Below are positions 33,978 to 42,046 of a stretch of DNA of 64,000 nucleotides, piece by piece (positions within the stretch are counted from its first letter, which is position 1; each line of letters begins with the position of its first letter). A program made the translations under genes and the position numbers. The notes under the pieces are model-generated. The model was not told where the DNA came from. It saw only the letters and a list, made by a program, of their open reading frames with translations, and made no database searches. The stretch is from Bovifimicola ammoniilytica (GTDB taxonomy: Bacteria; Bacillota; Clostridia; Lachnospirales; Lachnospiraceae), in NCBI RefSeq assembly GCF_025567085.1, contig NZ_JAOQJN010000002.1:310001-374000 (forward strand), given 5' to 3'.

Positions 33978-35816
33978 TTAAGAGTTTTTCTTATTAAATG
34001 CAGCACGTTTTCTAAGAGTAGGATCAAGGATTTTCTTTCGGATTCTTAAACTCTTAGGTGTAACTTCAAGTAATTCGTCAGTATCAATGAATTCAAGGCA
34101 CTGCTCAAGACTTAAATCTCTCTTTGGTGAGAGTTTAAGGGCATCATCTGAACCTGAAGCACGGGTATTAGTAAGCTGCTTTCTCTTACATACGTTAACT
34201 TCGACATCATCAGTTTTACCATTTTGACCAACAACCATACCTGAGTACACTTTTTCACCAGGACCAATGAAGAGTGTACCACGCTCCTGGGCATTATATA
34301 ATCCGTAAGTTATAGCTTCACCGGCTTCAAATGCTATTAATGAACCCTGTTTTCTATATTGGATATCACCTTTATAAGGACCATATCCGTTAAATATTGT
34401 ATTAATGATACCATTACCTTTAGTATCTGTCATAAATTCTCCACGATATCCGATTAAGCCTCTGGCAGGAATAGAGAACTCAAGTCTTGTATACCCGCCA
34501 TTAGCAGTAGACATAGAAAGAAGTTCACCTTTACGTTCACTTAACTTCTGGATAATTGAACCTGAGAATTCCTCAGGAACATCAATGTAAGCTAATTCCA
34601 TTGGTTCAAGTCTTTTACCATTTTCATCTGTCTTATATAGAACTTCGGCTTTACTCACAGAGAATTCATAACCTTCACGTCTCATATTCTCAATAAGAAC
34701 TGATAAATGCAATTCTCCACGTCCCGATACTTTGTAGCTTTCAGTTGTATCTGTTTCTTCAACTCTAAGACTTACGTCTGTATTAAGCTCACGGAACAAT
34801 CTGTCTCTTAAATGTCTTGATGTTACATATTTACCTTCAAGACCTGCAAGTGGACTGTCATTAACGTTAAATTGCATAGAAATAGTAGGTTCTGATATCT
34901 TCTGGAAAGGTATAGCTACAGGATTCTCAGGTGAACATATTGTATCTCCAATATGAATATCTGCAATACCGGAAATTGCTACGATAGAACCAACAGCAGC
35001 TTCTGTAACCTCAACTTTGTTAAGACCTTCGAATTCATATAATTTACTGATTTTAACACGTTTTCTATAATCAGGATCATGATGGTTAACAATAACAACA
35101 TCCTGATTAACTTTTAATTTACCATTATCAACCTTACCGACACCGATACGCCCAACATACTCATTATAGTCTATAGTACTTATAAGAACCTGTGTATCAG
35201 CATCAGGATCTCCCTCTGGAGCAGGAATGTAATTAATAATTGTCTCAAATAATGGATCCATATTCTTTGGAGAATCGTCTAATTCAAGTATGGTATAACC
35301 TGATTTAGCAGACGCATATACGAATGGGCAGTCAAGCTGTTCATCAGAAGCATCAAGTTCAATAAATAATTCAAGAACTTCATCAATAACTTCAGCAGGA
35401 CGCGCTTCAGGTCTGTCAATTTTATTTATACATACAATAACAGGCAAGTTAAGTTCTAATGCTTTTTTAAGAACGAATTTTGTCTGAGGCATAGCACCTT
35501 CAAAAGCATCAACAACTAAAACAACACCATTAACCATTTTAAGTACACGCTCAACCTCACCGCCGAAGTCTGCATGTCCTGGAGTATCAATAATATTAAT
35601 TTTAATACCTTTATAATTAACAGCTGTATTTTTTGAAAGAATAGTAATACCACGTTCTCTTTCAATATCATTTGAGTCCATGACTCTTTCGGCTACTTCC
35701 TGATTTTCACGGAAAGTACCGCTTTGTTTTAATAACTGGTCAACTAATGTTGTTTTACCGTGGTCAACATGGGCTATAATTGCGATATTTCTGACATCTT
35801 CTCTTTTTATTTTCAT
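33978..35816 (-). CDS. typA: Translational GTPase TypA/BipA
   Basis: A 612-residue ribosome-binding GTPase, full length. G1 is AHVDHGKTT (about 15-23), the switch region has RERGITILSKNTAV, G3 is DTPGHADFGGEV and G4 NKIDRPEARP. Domain III, V and the BipA C-terminal domain follow (YKVSGRGELHLSVLIENMRREGYE, LIGYRGEFMTDTKGNGI). It assists 50S assembly and adaptation to stress and cold. A purine-rich AAGGAATG lies before the ATG. It is a single gene. Confidence 0.96.
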   Translation of the reverse strand: MKIKREDVRNIAIIAHVDHGKTTLVDQLLKQSGTFRENQEVAERVMDSNDIERERGITILSKNTAVNYKGIKINIIDTPGHADFGGEVERVLKMVNGVVLVVDAFEGAMPQTKFVLKKALELNLPVIVCINKIDRPEARPAEVIDEVLELFIELDASDEQLDCPFVYASAKSGYTILELDDSPKNMDPLFETIINYIPAPEGDPDADTQVLISTIDYNEYVGRIGVGKVDNGKLKVNQDVVIVNHHDPDYRKRVKISKLYEFEGLNKVEVTEAAVGSIVAISGIADIHIGDTICSPENPVAIPFQKISEPTISMQFNVNDSPLAGLEGKYVTSRHLRDRLFRELNTDVSLRVEETDTTESYKVSGRGELHLSVLIENMRREGYEFSVSKAEVLYKTDENGKRLEPMELAYIDVPEEFSGSIIQKLSERKGELLSMSTANGGYTRLEFSIPARGLIGYRGEFMTDTKGNGIINTIFNGYGPYKGDIQYRKQGSLIAFEAGEAITYGLYNAQERGTLFIGPGEKVYSGMVVGQNGKTDDVEVNVCKRKQLTNTRASGSDDALKLSPKRDLSLEQCLEFIDTDELLEVTPKSLRIRKKILDPTLRKRAAFNKKNS

Positions 35817-36203
35817 AAAAAATTGTCATTCCTTTCTTAGTTTTCTCCATAATCAGTTGTATGTAAAATTAGTGCTGCAAAATATATATTTTACAATAAC
35901 CTGCTTTATCATACTTTGTAAGTATATGGAAAATAGGATAAAATTTACACGTTAAAACGCATATCTTAACAAGTTTAACACAATATTAAAAAATTTCAAG
36001 AAAAATAGAGAAAAAACGTCAATTTGCCATATATGGCGGATATAAATATATTATTCTGTACATTTTTACTATATTATATGGAAATAATATTTTTAAAGAT
36101 TGCACTGACGAGGTCTGGTAAATAATATATCTCTAAGGTAAAATGTTTAATAGTAATCGTTCATAAATAAAATAATATAAAATCTTCTTAAAATGTCAGT
36201 TTA

Positions 36204-36224
36204 TGTCGAACGAAAATGTCGTAA
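36204..36224 (+). promoter_or_regulatory. Possible Spo0A boxes upstream of the response regulator promoter
   Basis: TGTCGAA at 36204-36210 is an exact 0A-box heptamer and TGTCGTA at 36217-36223 differs by one base, both ~30-50 bp upstream of the -35. A heptamer can occur by chance, so this is tentative. The rest of the 523-bp spacer 35817-36339 is AT-rich, with a short palindrome CCATATATGG near 36028. Confidence 0.3.
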
Positions 36225-36252
36225 ATTAATAAAAAAACATAGAAAAATGTAA

Positions 36253-36281
36253 TTGACCCAGTTATAATATATAAATATAGT
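36253..36281 (+). promoter_or_regulatory. Promoter of the response regulator gene
   Basis: TTGACC at 36253-36258, 17-bp spacer, TATAGT at 36276-36281. Confidence 0.68.
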
Positions 36282-36339
36282 TTTGTGGTTTTTATATATG
36301 TGTTTATGAATACATTAAAAATTAAATGGAGGCATCGAT

Positions 36340-36984
36340 GTGTGTAATGTAGAAAAAAATGAATTCTTCGAATTTACAAACAGTACTATAAGTTCTTTGA
36401 AATTTATGAATAAACTCGTTGAGAAAATAGAAAAACACAGTGATAAAGATATCGAGAGCGTTCAATGTATAGAATCATTGAGAGATAATATAGATATTTT
36501 GAAGAAACAGATAGAAGAAATAAAAGAGAGATTTATATTGCTTCATATGAATATGCATATGTCAAATTTTAAATTATTTACGGAAGCATTTACAATGAAA
36601 GAGACGAAAGTCCTGATAGTAGATGATAATGAAATAAATAATTATGTTTTAGAGCAGATGTTAAAAAGATTTGATATTGATGTAGATATAGCTAAGAGTG
36701 GTGAAGAGGCAATTGATAAATTTATGGTAAATGAATATGACCTTGTCTTTATGGATTATTTACTGCCGCCAGGAATTGATGGTATTGAAACTGTAAGAAG
36801 AATAAGAAATTTAAACGAAAGAGGAAAGAAGCAGTTTATTATTGGACTTACCGCTAACACTATGGAAGAATTCCAAAAAGGTCTGAATGAGAATAATGTA
36901 GAGCTAATTTTATTAAAACCAATTAAATTCCAGCAGATGGCAGTAATTCTGCAGAAAGAATTACCTGATAAGGTTATAAGATAA
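36340..36984 (+). CDS. Stand-alone response regulator (receiver domain with helical N-terminus)
   Basis: A 214-residue protein. Residues 1-~85 are helical and of unknown family (several Leu/Lys/Glu heptads); residues ~89-210 are a REC domain with VDDNE (acid pair about 95), phospho-Asp in FMDYLLPPGIDG (about 139), Thr in LTANT (about 171) and Lys in LLKPI (about 192). There is no output domain, so it probably acts by protein contact. The order helical region then receiver recalls the tail of hybrid kinases. Start is GTG seven bases after GGAGG; an overlapping ATG is out of frame. No kinase gene is adjacent. Confidence 0.82.
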   Translation: MCNVEKNEFFEFTNSTISSLKFMNKLVEKIEKHSDKDIESVQCIESLRDNIDILKKQIEEIKERFILLHMNMHMSNFKLFTEAFTMKETKVLIVDDNEINNYVLEQMLKRFDIDVDIAKSGEEAIDKFMVNEYDLVFMDYLLPPGIDGIETVRRIRNLNERGKKQFIIGLTANTMEEFQKGLNENNVELILLKPIKFQQMAVILQKELPDKVIR

Positions 36985-37082
36985 AGGATAAAATTATAAA
37001 ATCACTATGTAAAATATTCTGAAAATATGTTAAATGAGAAAATACTGTAAGTTAAGTTGAATAAGAATTATGGCTTAAAAAC

Positions 37083-37111
37083 TTTACAGATGGAAATCAT
37101 TAAAGTATAAT
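37083..37111 (+). promoter_or_regulatory. Promoter of icd
   Basis: TTTACA at 37083-37088, 17-bp spacer, TATAAT at 37106-37111. Confidence 0.75.
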
Positions 37112-37144
37112 ACGATTATTAATTTATAAATTGGAGGTACAACG

Positions 37145-38353
37145 ATGTCTAAAATTAAGATGACAACACCATTAGTTGAGATGGACGGGGACGAAATGAC
37201 AAGAATCCTCTGGAAAATGATTAAAGAGGAGTTACTTAGCCCTTTTATTGAATTAAATACAGAGTACTATGACCTTGGACTTGAACACAGAAATGAAACA
37301 GATGACAAGGTTACAGTTGAATCAGCAGAAGCAACAAAGAAATATGGTGTAGCTGTTAAATGTGCTACAATTACACCAAATGCAGCAAGAATGGACGAAT
37401 ATAATCTTAAAGAAATGTGGAAGAGTCCAAACGGAACAATCAGAGCAATTCTTGACGGAACTGTATTCAGAGCACCAATTATAGTAAAAGGTATTGAGCC
37501 ATGCGTTAAGAACTGGAAGAAGCCTATTACAATTGCAAGACATGCTTATGGTGATGTATATAAGGCAACAGAGATGAAAGTACCTGGTGCTGGTAAAGCT
37601 GAATTAGTATTTACTGATGAAAATGGTAATGAGACAAGAGAATTAATACATAATTTCAAAGGTGCAGGCGTTATTCAGGGACAGCATAACTTAAATGATT
37701 CTATTGAAAGTTTTGCAAGAAGCTGTTTCACATATGCACTTGCAACTAAACAGGACTTATGGTTTGCTACAAAGGATACAATTTCTAAGAAATATGACCA
37801 TACATTTAAGGATATTTTCAATGAAATATTTGAAGCAGAATATGCTGACAAATTTAATGAAGCAGGAATTACATATTTCTATACATTAATAGATGATGCG
37901 GTAGCAAGAGTAATGAAGTCTGAGGGTGGTTACATCTGGGCATGTAAGAATTATGATGGTGATGTTATGAGTGATATGGTATCATCAGCATTTGGTTCAC
38001 TTGCAATGATGACTTCGGTTTTAGTATCTCCTGATGGATATTATGAATATGAAGCTGCACATGGTACAGTACAGAGACATTATTACAAACATCTTAAAGG
38101 CGAAGAGACATCTACAAACTCAGTAGCAACTATATTTGCATGGACAGGTGCTCTTAGAAAACGTGGCGAATTAGATGGCAATAAAGAGTTAATGGAATTC
38201 GCTGATAAGCTTGAGAAGGCTTGTATTAAGACTATTGAAGATGGAAAGATGACTAAGGACTTAGCTCTTATAACTACAATAGAGAATCCAACAGTTCTTA
38301 ACAGCGAGAACTTCATTAAGGCAATTCGTGAAACTTTAGAAGGAATGTGTTAA
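37145..38353 (+). CDS. icd: NADP-dependent isocitrate dehydrogenase (dimeric, eukaryote-like type)
   Basis: A 402-residue enzyme converting isocitrate to 2-oxoglutarate and CO2 with NADPH formation. It belongs to the eukaryote-like homodimeric type, recognised by the start VEMDGDEMTRILWKMIKE, NGTIRAILDGTVFRAPI, the metal-binding DDAVARVMKSEGGYIWACKNYDGDVMSD region and EAAHGTVQRHYYKHLKGEETSTNSVATIFAW. GGAGG precedes the ATG. A DUF1653 gene follows by 3 bp. A candidate Re-citrate synthase lies 2.3 kb downstream, suggesting an oxidative branch to glutamate; no aconitase is in the window. Confidence 0.96.
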   Translation: MSKIKMTTPLVEMDGDEMTRILWKMIKEELLSPFIELNTEYYDLGLEHRNETDDKVTVESAEATKKYGVAVKCATITPNAARMDEYNLKEMWKSPNGTIRAILDGTVFRAPIIVKGIEPCVKNWKKPITIARHAYGDVYKATEMKVPGAGKAELVFTDENGNETRELIHNFKGAGVIQGQHNLNDSIESFARSCFTYALATKQDLWFATKDTISKKYDHTFKDIFNEIFEAEYADKFNEAGITYFYTLIDDAVARVMKSEGGYIWACKNYDGDVMSDMVSSAFGSLAMMTSVLVSPDGYYEYEAAHGTVQRHYYKHLKGEETSTNSVATIFAWTGALRKRGELDGNKELMEFADKLEKACIKTIEDGKMTKDLALITTIENPTVLNSENFIKAIRETLEGMC

Positions 38354-38356
38354 TAG

Positions 38357-38938
38357 ATGAAAGAAGCAGAAAGGGTTATATATCCGGGACAGATATATAG
38401 GCATTTCAAAGGGAATTTATATCAGATAGTTACAGTTGCCATTCATTCAGAAAGTGGTGAGAAACTGGTAATATACCAGAAATTATATGGAGATTATGCA
38501 GTTCATGCAAGACCATATGATATGTTCCTTAGTGAAGTGGACAGACAGAAATATCCGGATATTAAACAGAAATATCGTTTTGAATTAGTTGATAATGAGA
38601 TAAAATCTAATCAGAATGTAGATGCCGGCATAAAAGAAAGTATTAATCTTACAGACGATATAATTATAAATGATACTTTGAATACTGATAATATAGAGTC
38701 TGTTGATTCAGAAGAAAGTGCAGATAAGAGACTTATTAAATTCTTAGATGCAGATACTTTTGAAGAGAAAAGAAGAGTGCTTATAAATATTAAAGATGGC
38801 ATTACAGACAGACTGATAGACGATATGGCAGCAGCGATTGATGTTACAGTTGATGAGGGTGATATCGATACAAGATTTATGAGCCTTTTAAACTGTATTA
38901 ATACAAGAGCGAAATACGAAGTAAACAGATTAAGATAA
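38357..38938 (+). CDS. DUF1653 domain protein
   Basis: A 193-residue protein. Residues ~8-78 are the DUF1653 domain (YPGQIYRHFKGNLYQIVTVAIHSESGEKLVIYQ, then ARPYDMFLSEVDRQKYP). The rest is a second part: an Asp/Ser/Asn-rich linker and a helical C-terminus with FLDADTFEEKRRVLINIKDGITDRLID. The start lies three bases after the icd stop, so it is co-translated with icd. The function of DUF1653 is unknown; link to central metabolism is inferred only from position. Confidence 0.78.
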   Translation: MKEAERVIYPGQIYRHFKGNLYQIVTVAIHSESGEKLVIYQKLYGDYAVHARPYDMFLSEVDRQKYPDIKQKYRFELVDNEIKSNQNVDAGIKESINLTDDIIINDTLNTDNIESVDSEESADKRLIKFLDADTFEEKRRVLINIKDGITDRLIDDMAAAIDVTVDEGDIDTRFMSLLNCINTRAKYEVNRLR

Positions 38939-38961
38939 GGTTTAATATTTATCATTTTTAT

Positions 38962-39011
38962 GCAATGGCAATATAATATTATTGTAATGTCAATATTTAT
39001 GTTGCTATTGC
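38962..39011. other. Large AT-rich hairpin after the icd operon
   Basis: GCAATGGCAA pairs with TTGCTATTGC (one G-U) with partial inner pairing; probably ends the icd-DUF1653 message although no T-run is next to it. Confidence 0.5.
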
Positions 39012-39041
39012 GTAAACATAAAGCTTATGGAGTAAATACAA

Positions 39042-39086
39042 ATGTCTAAAGAGCAAAAGCAGAGATTTGAAAAAGTAGTTAGTTAA
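39042..39086 (+). CDS. 14-codon open frame between two hairpins
   Basis: MSKEQKQRFEKVVS, with GGAG about nine bases upstream and a good terminator right after it. It may be a real micropeptide or the residue of a deleted gene. There is no similarity I recognise. Confidence 0.2.
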   Translation: MSKEQKQRFEKVVS

Positions 39087-39090
39087 ATAT

Positions 39091-39140
39091 AAATGCAGAG
39101 GCATATATTAATTTAAGATTATATAGTCTCTGCATTTTTA
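39091..39140 (+). terminator. Terminator in the icd-arcC spacer
   Basis: AAATGCAGAG pairs with CTCTGCATTT (39128-39137), with inner AT pairing and T-rich end. The rest of the spacer to 39304 shows only a weak, stop-interrupted coding remnant on the minus strand. Confidence 0.75.
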
Positions 39141-39304
39141 TATATATATTTTAAATTTATAATTCTGGTCATATAGTTCTAATGCTAAATATCTATGGAT
39201 AATACCTGTCAGGTAAAAAGCATTAAATTGTCTATGTATTTCAGTAACGTTGTCTTTATTTGTTCAGGTGCAAAATCAAATACCTCACACGATTGATCCT
39301 TCTG

Positions 39305-40246
39305 TTAGCTTATTATAGTTCCGACTTTACCGCGGATACCAGCCTTAGCTTTCTCAAGGTTAGTAATAACTGCCTTACGACCTTTCTTAGCTACTACGAA
39401 GTTAAGAGCAGCCTGAATCTTAGGAAGTGTTGTAATGGCATCAAGCTTATTATCTTCAATTAATGAGTTAGCTTCTTCAATACTTAATTCCTTAAGTTCA
39501 GTAGAAGTACCATTCTCATCTGTTATTGTTACATAATCATTTGATGTAAGTATAAGAAGTTCTGATGCATCAATCATATCAGCTAATTTAGCAGCAGTAT
39601 AATCTTTCTCTATAACTGCACTTGCACCCTTTAATCCCTGTGTCTGGTCAAGAACAGGAATACCACCGCCACCTGCAGCAATTACTAACTGGTTAGCATC
39701 AACTAATGCCTTAATAGCATCAATTTCATATATATCGATAGGCTGTGGAGAAGCGATAATTCTACGATAACCTTTACCCTCAGAACTTTCTTCGTATGTT
39801 ACATAGTTACCTTTATGTTCTTCTAAATCAGCTTCCTCTTTAGTCATATAACGACCGATAACCTTAGTTGGATTGTGGAAAGCTTTATCAAAAGGATCAA
39901 CTCTTACCTGTGTAATAATAGTAGAAACAGGTTTGTAAATACCACGATTAAGTAATTCTGTTCGGATTGCATTCTGTAAATCAAAGCCTATGTATCCCTG
40001 GCTCATAGCACCACATACAGACATAGGAGCAACAGTATATTTAGAATCTAAACGGCTGAACTCTGTCATAGCTGTCTGAATCATTCCGACCTGTGGTCCG
40101 TTACTGTGAGTTATTACAACTTCATATTTTTCTTCTACTAAATCAGCAATAGCTTTAGCAGCCTTTTTAACATTTTCCTGCTGCTTAGGAAATGTATCAC
40201 CGAATGCGTTACGTCCAAGTGCAACGACTATCTTTTTATTTTCCAT
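39305..40246 (-). CDS. arcC: Carbamate kinase
   Basis: A 313-residue amino-acid-kinase-fold enzyme: ALGRNAFGDTFPKQQENV at the start, THSNGPQVG, VDPFDKAFHNPTKVIG, the RRIIASPQP segment, AAGGGGIPV and VIEKDYTAAKLA. It interconverts carbamoyl phosphate + ADP and carbamate + ATP, normally the last step of arginine deiminase or purine/agmatine fermentation. No arcA, arcB or ygeW-type gene is beside it, so it is an orphan here. GGAGG precedes the ATG. An inverted repeat lies about 40 bp upstream of the start. Confidence 0.95.
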   Translation of the reverse strand: MENKKIVVALGRNAFGDTFPKQQENVKKAAKAIADLVEEKYEVVITHSNGPQVGMIQTAMTEFSRLDSKYTVAPMSVCGAMSQGYIGFDLQNAIRTELLNRGIYKPVSTIITQVRVDPFDKAFHNPTKVIGRYMTKEEADLEEHKGNYVTYEESSEGKGYRRIIASPQPIDIYEIDAIKALVDANQLVIAAGGGGIPVLDQTQGLKGASAVIEKDYTAAKLADMIDASELLILTSNDYVTITDENGTSTELKELSIEEANSLIEDNKLDAITTLPKIQAALNFVVAKKGRKAVITNLEKAKAGIRGKVGTIIS

Positions 40247-40287
40247 AAATTACCTCCGAATTAGAGCATATTTTATATGATAGATAA

Positions 40288-40308
40288 TGTGAAATGGAAT
40301 ATTTCACA
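40288..40308 (-). promoter_or_regulatory. Operator-like inverted repeat upstream of arcC
   Basis: TGTGAAAT and ATTTCACA, perfect 8-bp arms with a 5-bp spacer. On the minus strand a TTGTGA with a 17-bp spacer to TATCTA could be the promoter, so the repeat would cover its -35. The binding protein is unknown. Confidence 0.45.
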
Positions 40309-40384
40309 AACGCTCATTTAATATGATAATTATAAGGTAAATAGCCCAAAAAAACAAGCAGAATTAAAATAAGTAGGAGAAAAG

Positions 40385-40468
40385 ATGTCAGACAATAATA
40401 AAAAAAACAACAAGAAATCTGATAAAATGTGTATAACTATGTGGAAAGTGTGGAAAACCATAGATTAA
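40385..40468 (+). CDS. Short open frame of 27 codons with a good ribosome site
   Basis: Starts ATG five bases after AGGAG and encodes a Lys/Asn-rich start (MSDNNKKNNKKSDKM) and a Trp-containing end (MWKVWKTID). There is no family match I recognise. It lies in the 394-bp spacer 40247-40640, before the operon promoter at 40550. It may be a genuine small protein or chance. Confidence 0.25.
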   Translation: MSDNNKKNNKKSDKMCITMWKVWKTID

Positions 40469-40549
40469 TGTTGCGAAGAGTCAAAAAATACAGATGTATT
40501 TACTAAAAAGAATAAAATAATTTGGATAATAGTTATGGAAAAATTTATG

Positions 40550-40578
40550 TTGACATAAAATGTATTATTGTATACAAT
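40550..40578 (+). promoter_or_regulatory. Promoter of the acyltransferase-GntR operon
   Basis: Consensus TTGACA at 40550-40555, 17-bp spacer, TACAAT at 40573-40578. The -10 is inside the palindromic operator described next. Confidence 0.85.
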
Positions 40579-40584
40579 GATACA
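40561..40584 (+). promoter_or_regulatory. 24-bp palindromic operator, probable GntR/FadR-type site
   Basis: A perfect 12-bp core ATTGTATACAAT (40567-40578) extended by five more matching base pairs on each side after one mismatch, so 11 of 12 pairs match. It covers the -10 hexamer. Core T-TGTATACAA fits sites of FadR/FCD-type GntR regulators, and such a regulator is the second gene of this operon. Autorepression is the simplest reading. Confidence 0.72.
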
Positions 40585-40640
40585 GAAGTACGATAATACA
40601 AAATAAAAAAATATCAGGTATTATCAGGACGGAGGAAGAA

Positions 40641-42038
40641 ATGGATAACAGACCAGTAATTATGAATGAAAAGACAAACCTATTAGAGCTAGAGGAGCAT
40701 ATTTACCATTTGGTAGATGTAGATAAACCTAATGTTTATCATAATCTGTTCCCATATGACCAGGTACCAAAGATAGCATTTAACGAGCGTATCGTTCCAC
40801 ATAATATGCCAGAGGATATATGGATTACAGATACAACATTCAGAGACGGTCAGCAGTCAAGAGCACCATATACAACAGACCAGATTGTAACAATATATGA
40901 TTATTTACATAAATTAGGTGGTCCAAAAGGTATAATAAGACAAAGCGAATTCTTCCTTTACAGTAAGAAAGACAGAGATGCCGTATATAAATGTATGGAA
41001 AGAGGGTATAAATTTCCGGAGGTAACAAGCTGGATTCGTGCAAGTAAGAAAGATTTTGAGCTTGTTAAAGATATAGGCATGAAAGAGACAGGTATCTTAG
41101 TAAGCTGTTCAGATTACCACATTTTCTATAAAATGAAGATGACAAGACGTGAGTGCATGAATCATTATTTAAGCGTGGTAAGAGAATGTTTAGAGACAGG
41201 TATCAGCCCAAGATGTCATTTAGAAGATATTACACGTTCTGATATATATGGTTTTGTAATTCCATTCTGTCTTGAACTTATGAAGCTTCAGGAGGAATAC
41301 AATATTCCTGTTAAGATAAGAGCATGTGATACTATGGGATATGGAGTCAACTTCTCAGGTGCAGTTATCCCTCGTTCGGTTCAGGGAATAATCTATGGAC
41401 TTATTACTAATGCAGGTGTTCCATCATCACAGTTAGAGTGGCATGGTCATAATGATTTCTATAAGTCAGTTACTAACTCAACTACAGCCTGGATATATGG
41501 TGCAAGTGGTGTTAACTGTTCATTATTTGGAATCGGTGAGAGAACAGGTAATACACCTCTAGAAGCAATGGTATTCGAATATGCACAGTTAAAGGGAACT
41601 TTAGATGGTATGGATACCACTGTTATAACAGATTTAGCAAATTATTTTGAAAAGGAAATAGGATATAAAATTCCATCCAGAACACCATTTGTAGGTAAGA
41701 ATTTCAATGTAACAAGAGCAGGAATTCATGCAGACGGACTTCTTAAGAATGAAGAAATATATAATATATTTGATACTGATAAATTCTTAAAACGTCCTGT
41801 ATTAGTTGCTGTATCTAACACATCAGGACTTGCAGGTATTGCACATTGGATTAATACATACTACAGATTATCAGAGGATAAGAAAGTAGATAAGAGTTCT
41901 GAATTAGTTAAGAGAGTTAAAAAATGGGTTGATGACCAGTATGATGACGGAAGAGTTACTGTAATAGCTGATAATGAATTAGTTGAAATTATTAATAAAA
42001 CCTGCGAAGAACTTGGCATTACAATAAATAAGGGGTGA
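40641..42038 (+). CDS. Homocitrate/isopropylmalate-synthase-like acyltransferase, candidate Re-citrate synthase
   Basis: A 465-residue HMGL-like TIM-barrel enzyme. The metal/substrate motif reads WITDTTFRDGQQSRAPYT (about 60-78), followed by IIRQSEFFLYSKKDRDAV, ISPRCHLEDITRSD and the metal ligands LEWHGHNDFYKS; GIGERTGNTPLEAMV and GIHADGL close the barrel. No LeuA regulatory domain is present. The 'RDGQQ' and long N-terminus set it apart from true LeuA and resemble the group containing the Re-face citrate synthase of Clostridium kluyveri. Proximity to icd supports oxaloacetate + acetyl-CoA to citrate. Co-transcribed with the GntR gene 8 bp downstream. Confidence 0.7.
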   Translation: MDNRPVIMNEKTNLLELEEHIYHLVDVDKPNVYHNLFPYDQVPKIAFNERIVPHNMPEDIWITDTTFRDGQQSRAPYTTDQIVTIYDYLHKLGGPKGIIRQSEFFLYSKKDRDAVYKCMERGYKFPEVTSWIRASKKDFELVKDIGMKETGILVSCSDYHIFYKMKMTRRECMNHYLSVVRECLETGISPRCHLEDITRSDIYGFVIPFCLELMKLQEEYNIPVKIRACDTMGYGVNFSGAVIPRSVQGIIYGLITNAGVPSSQLEWHGHNDFYKSVTNSTTAWIYGASGVNCSLFGIGERTGNTPLEAMVFEYAQLKGTLDGMDTTVITDLANYFEKEIGYKIPSRTPFVGKNFNVTRAGIHADGLLKNEEIYNIFDTDKFLKRPVLVAVSNTSGLAGIAHWINTYYRLSEDKKVDKSSELVKRVKKWVDDQYDDGRVTVIADNELVEIINKTCEELGITINKG

Positions 42039-42046
42039 AATAGTTA

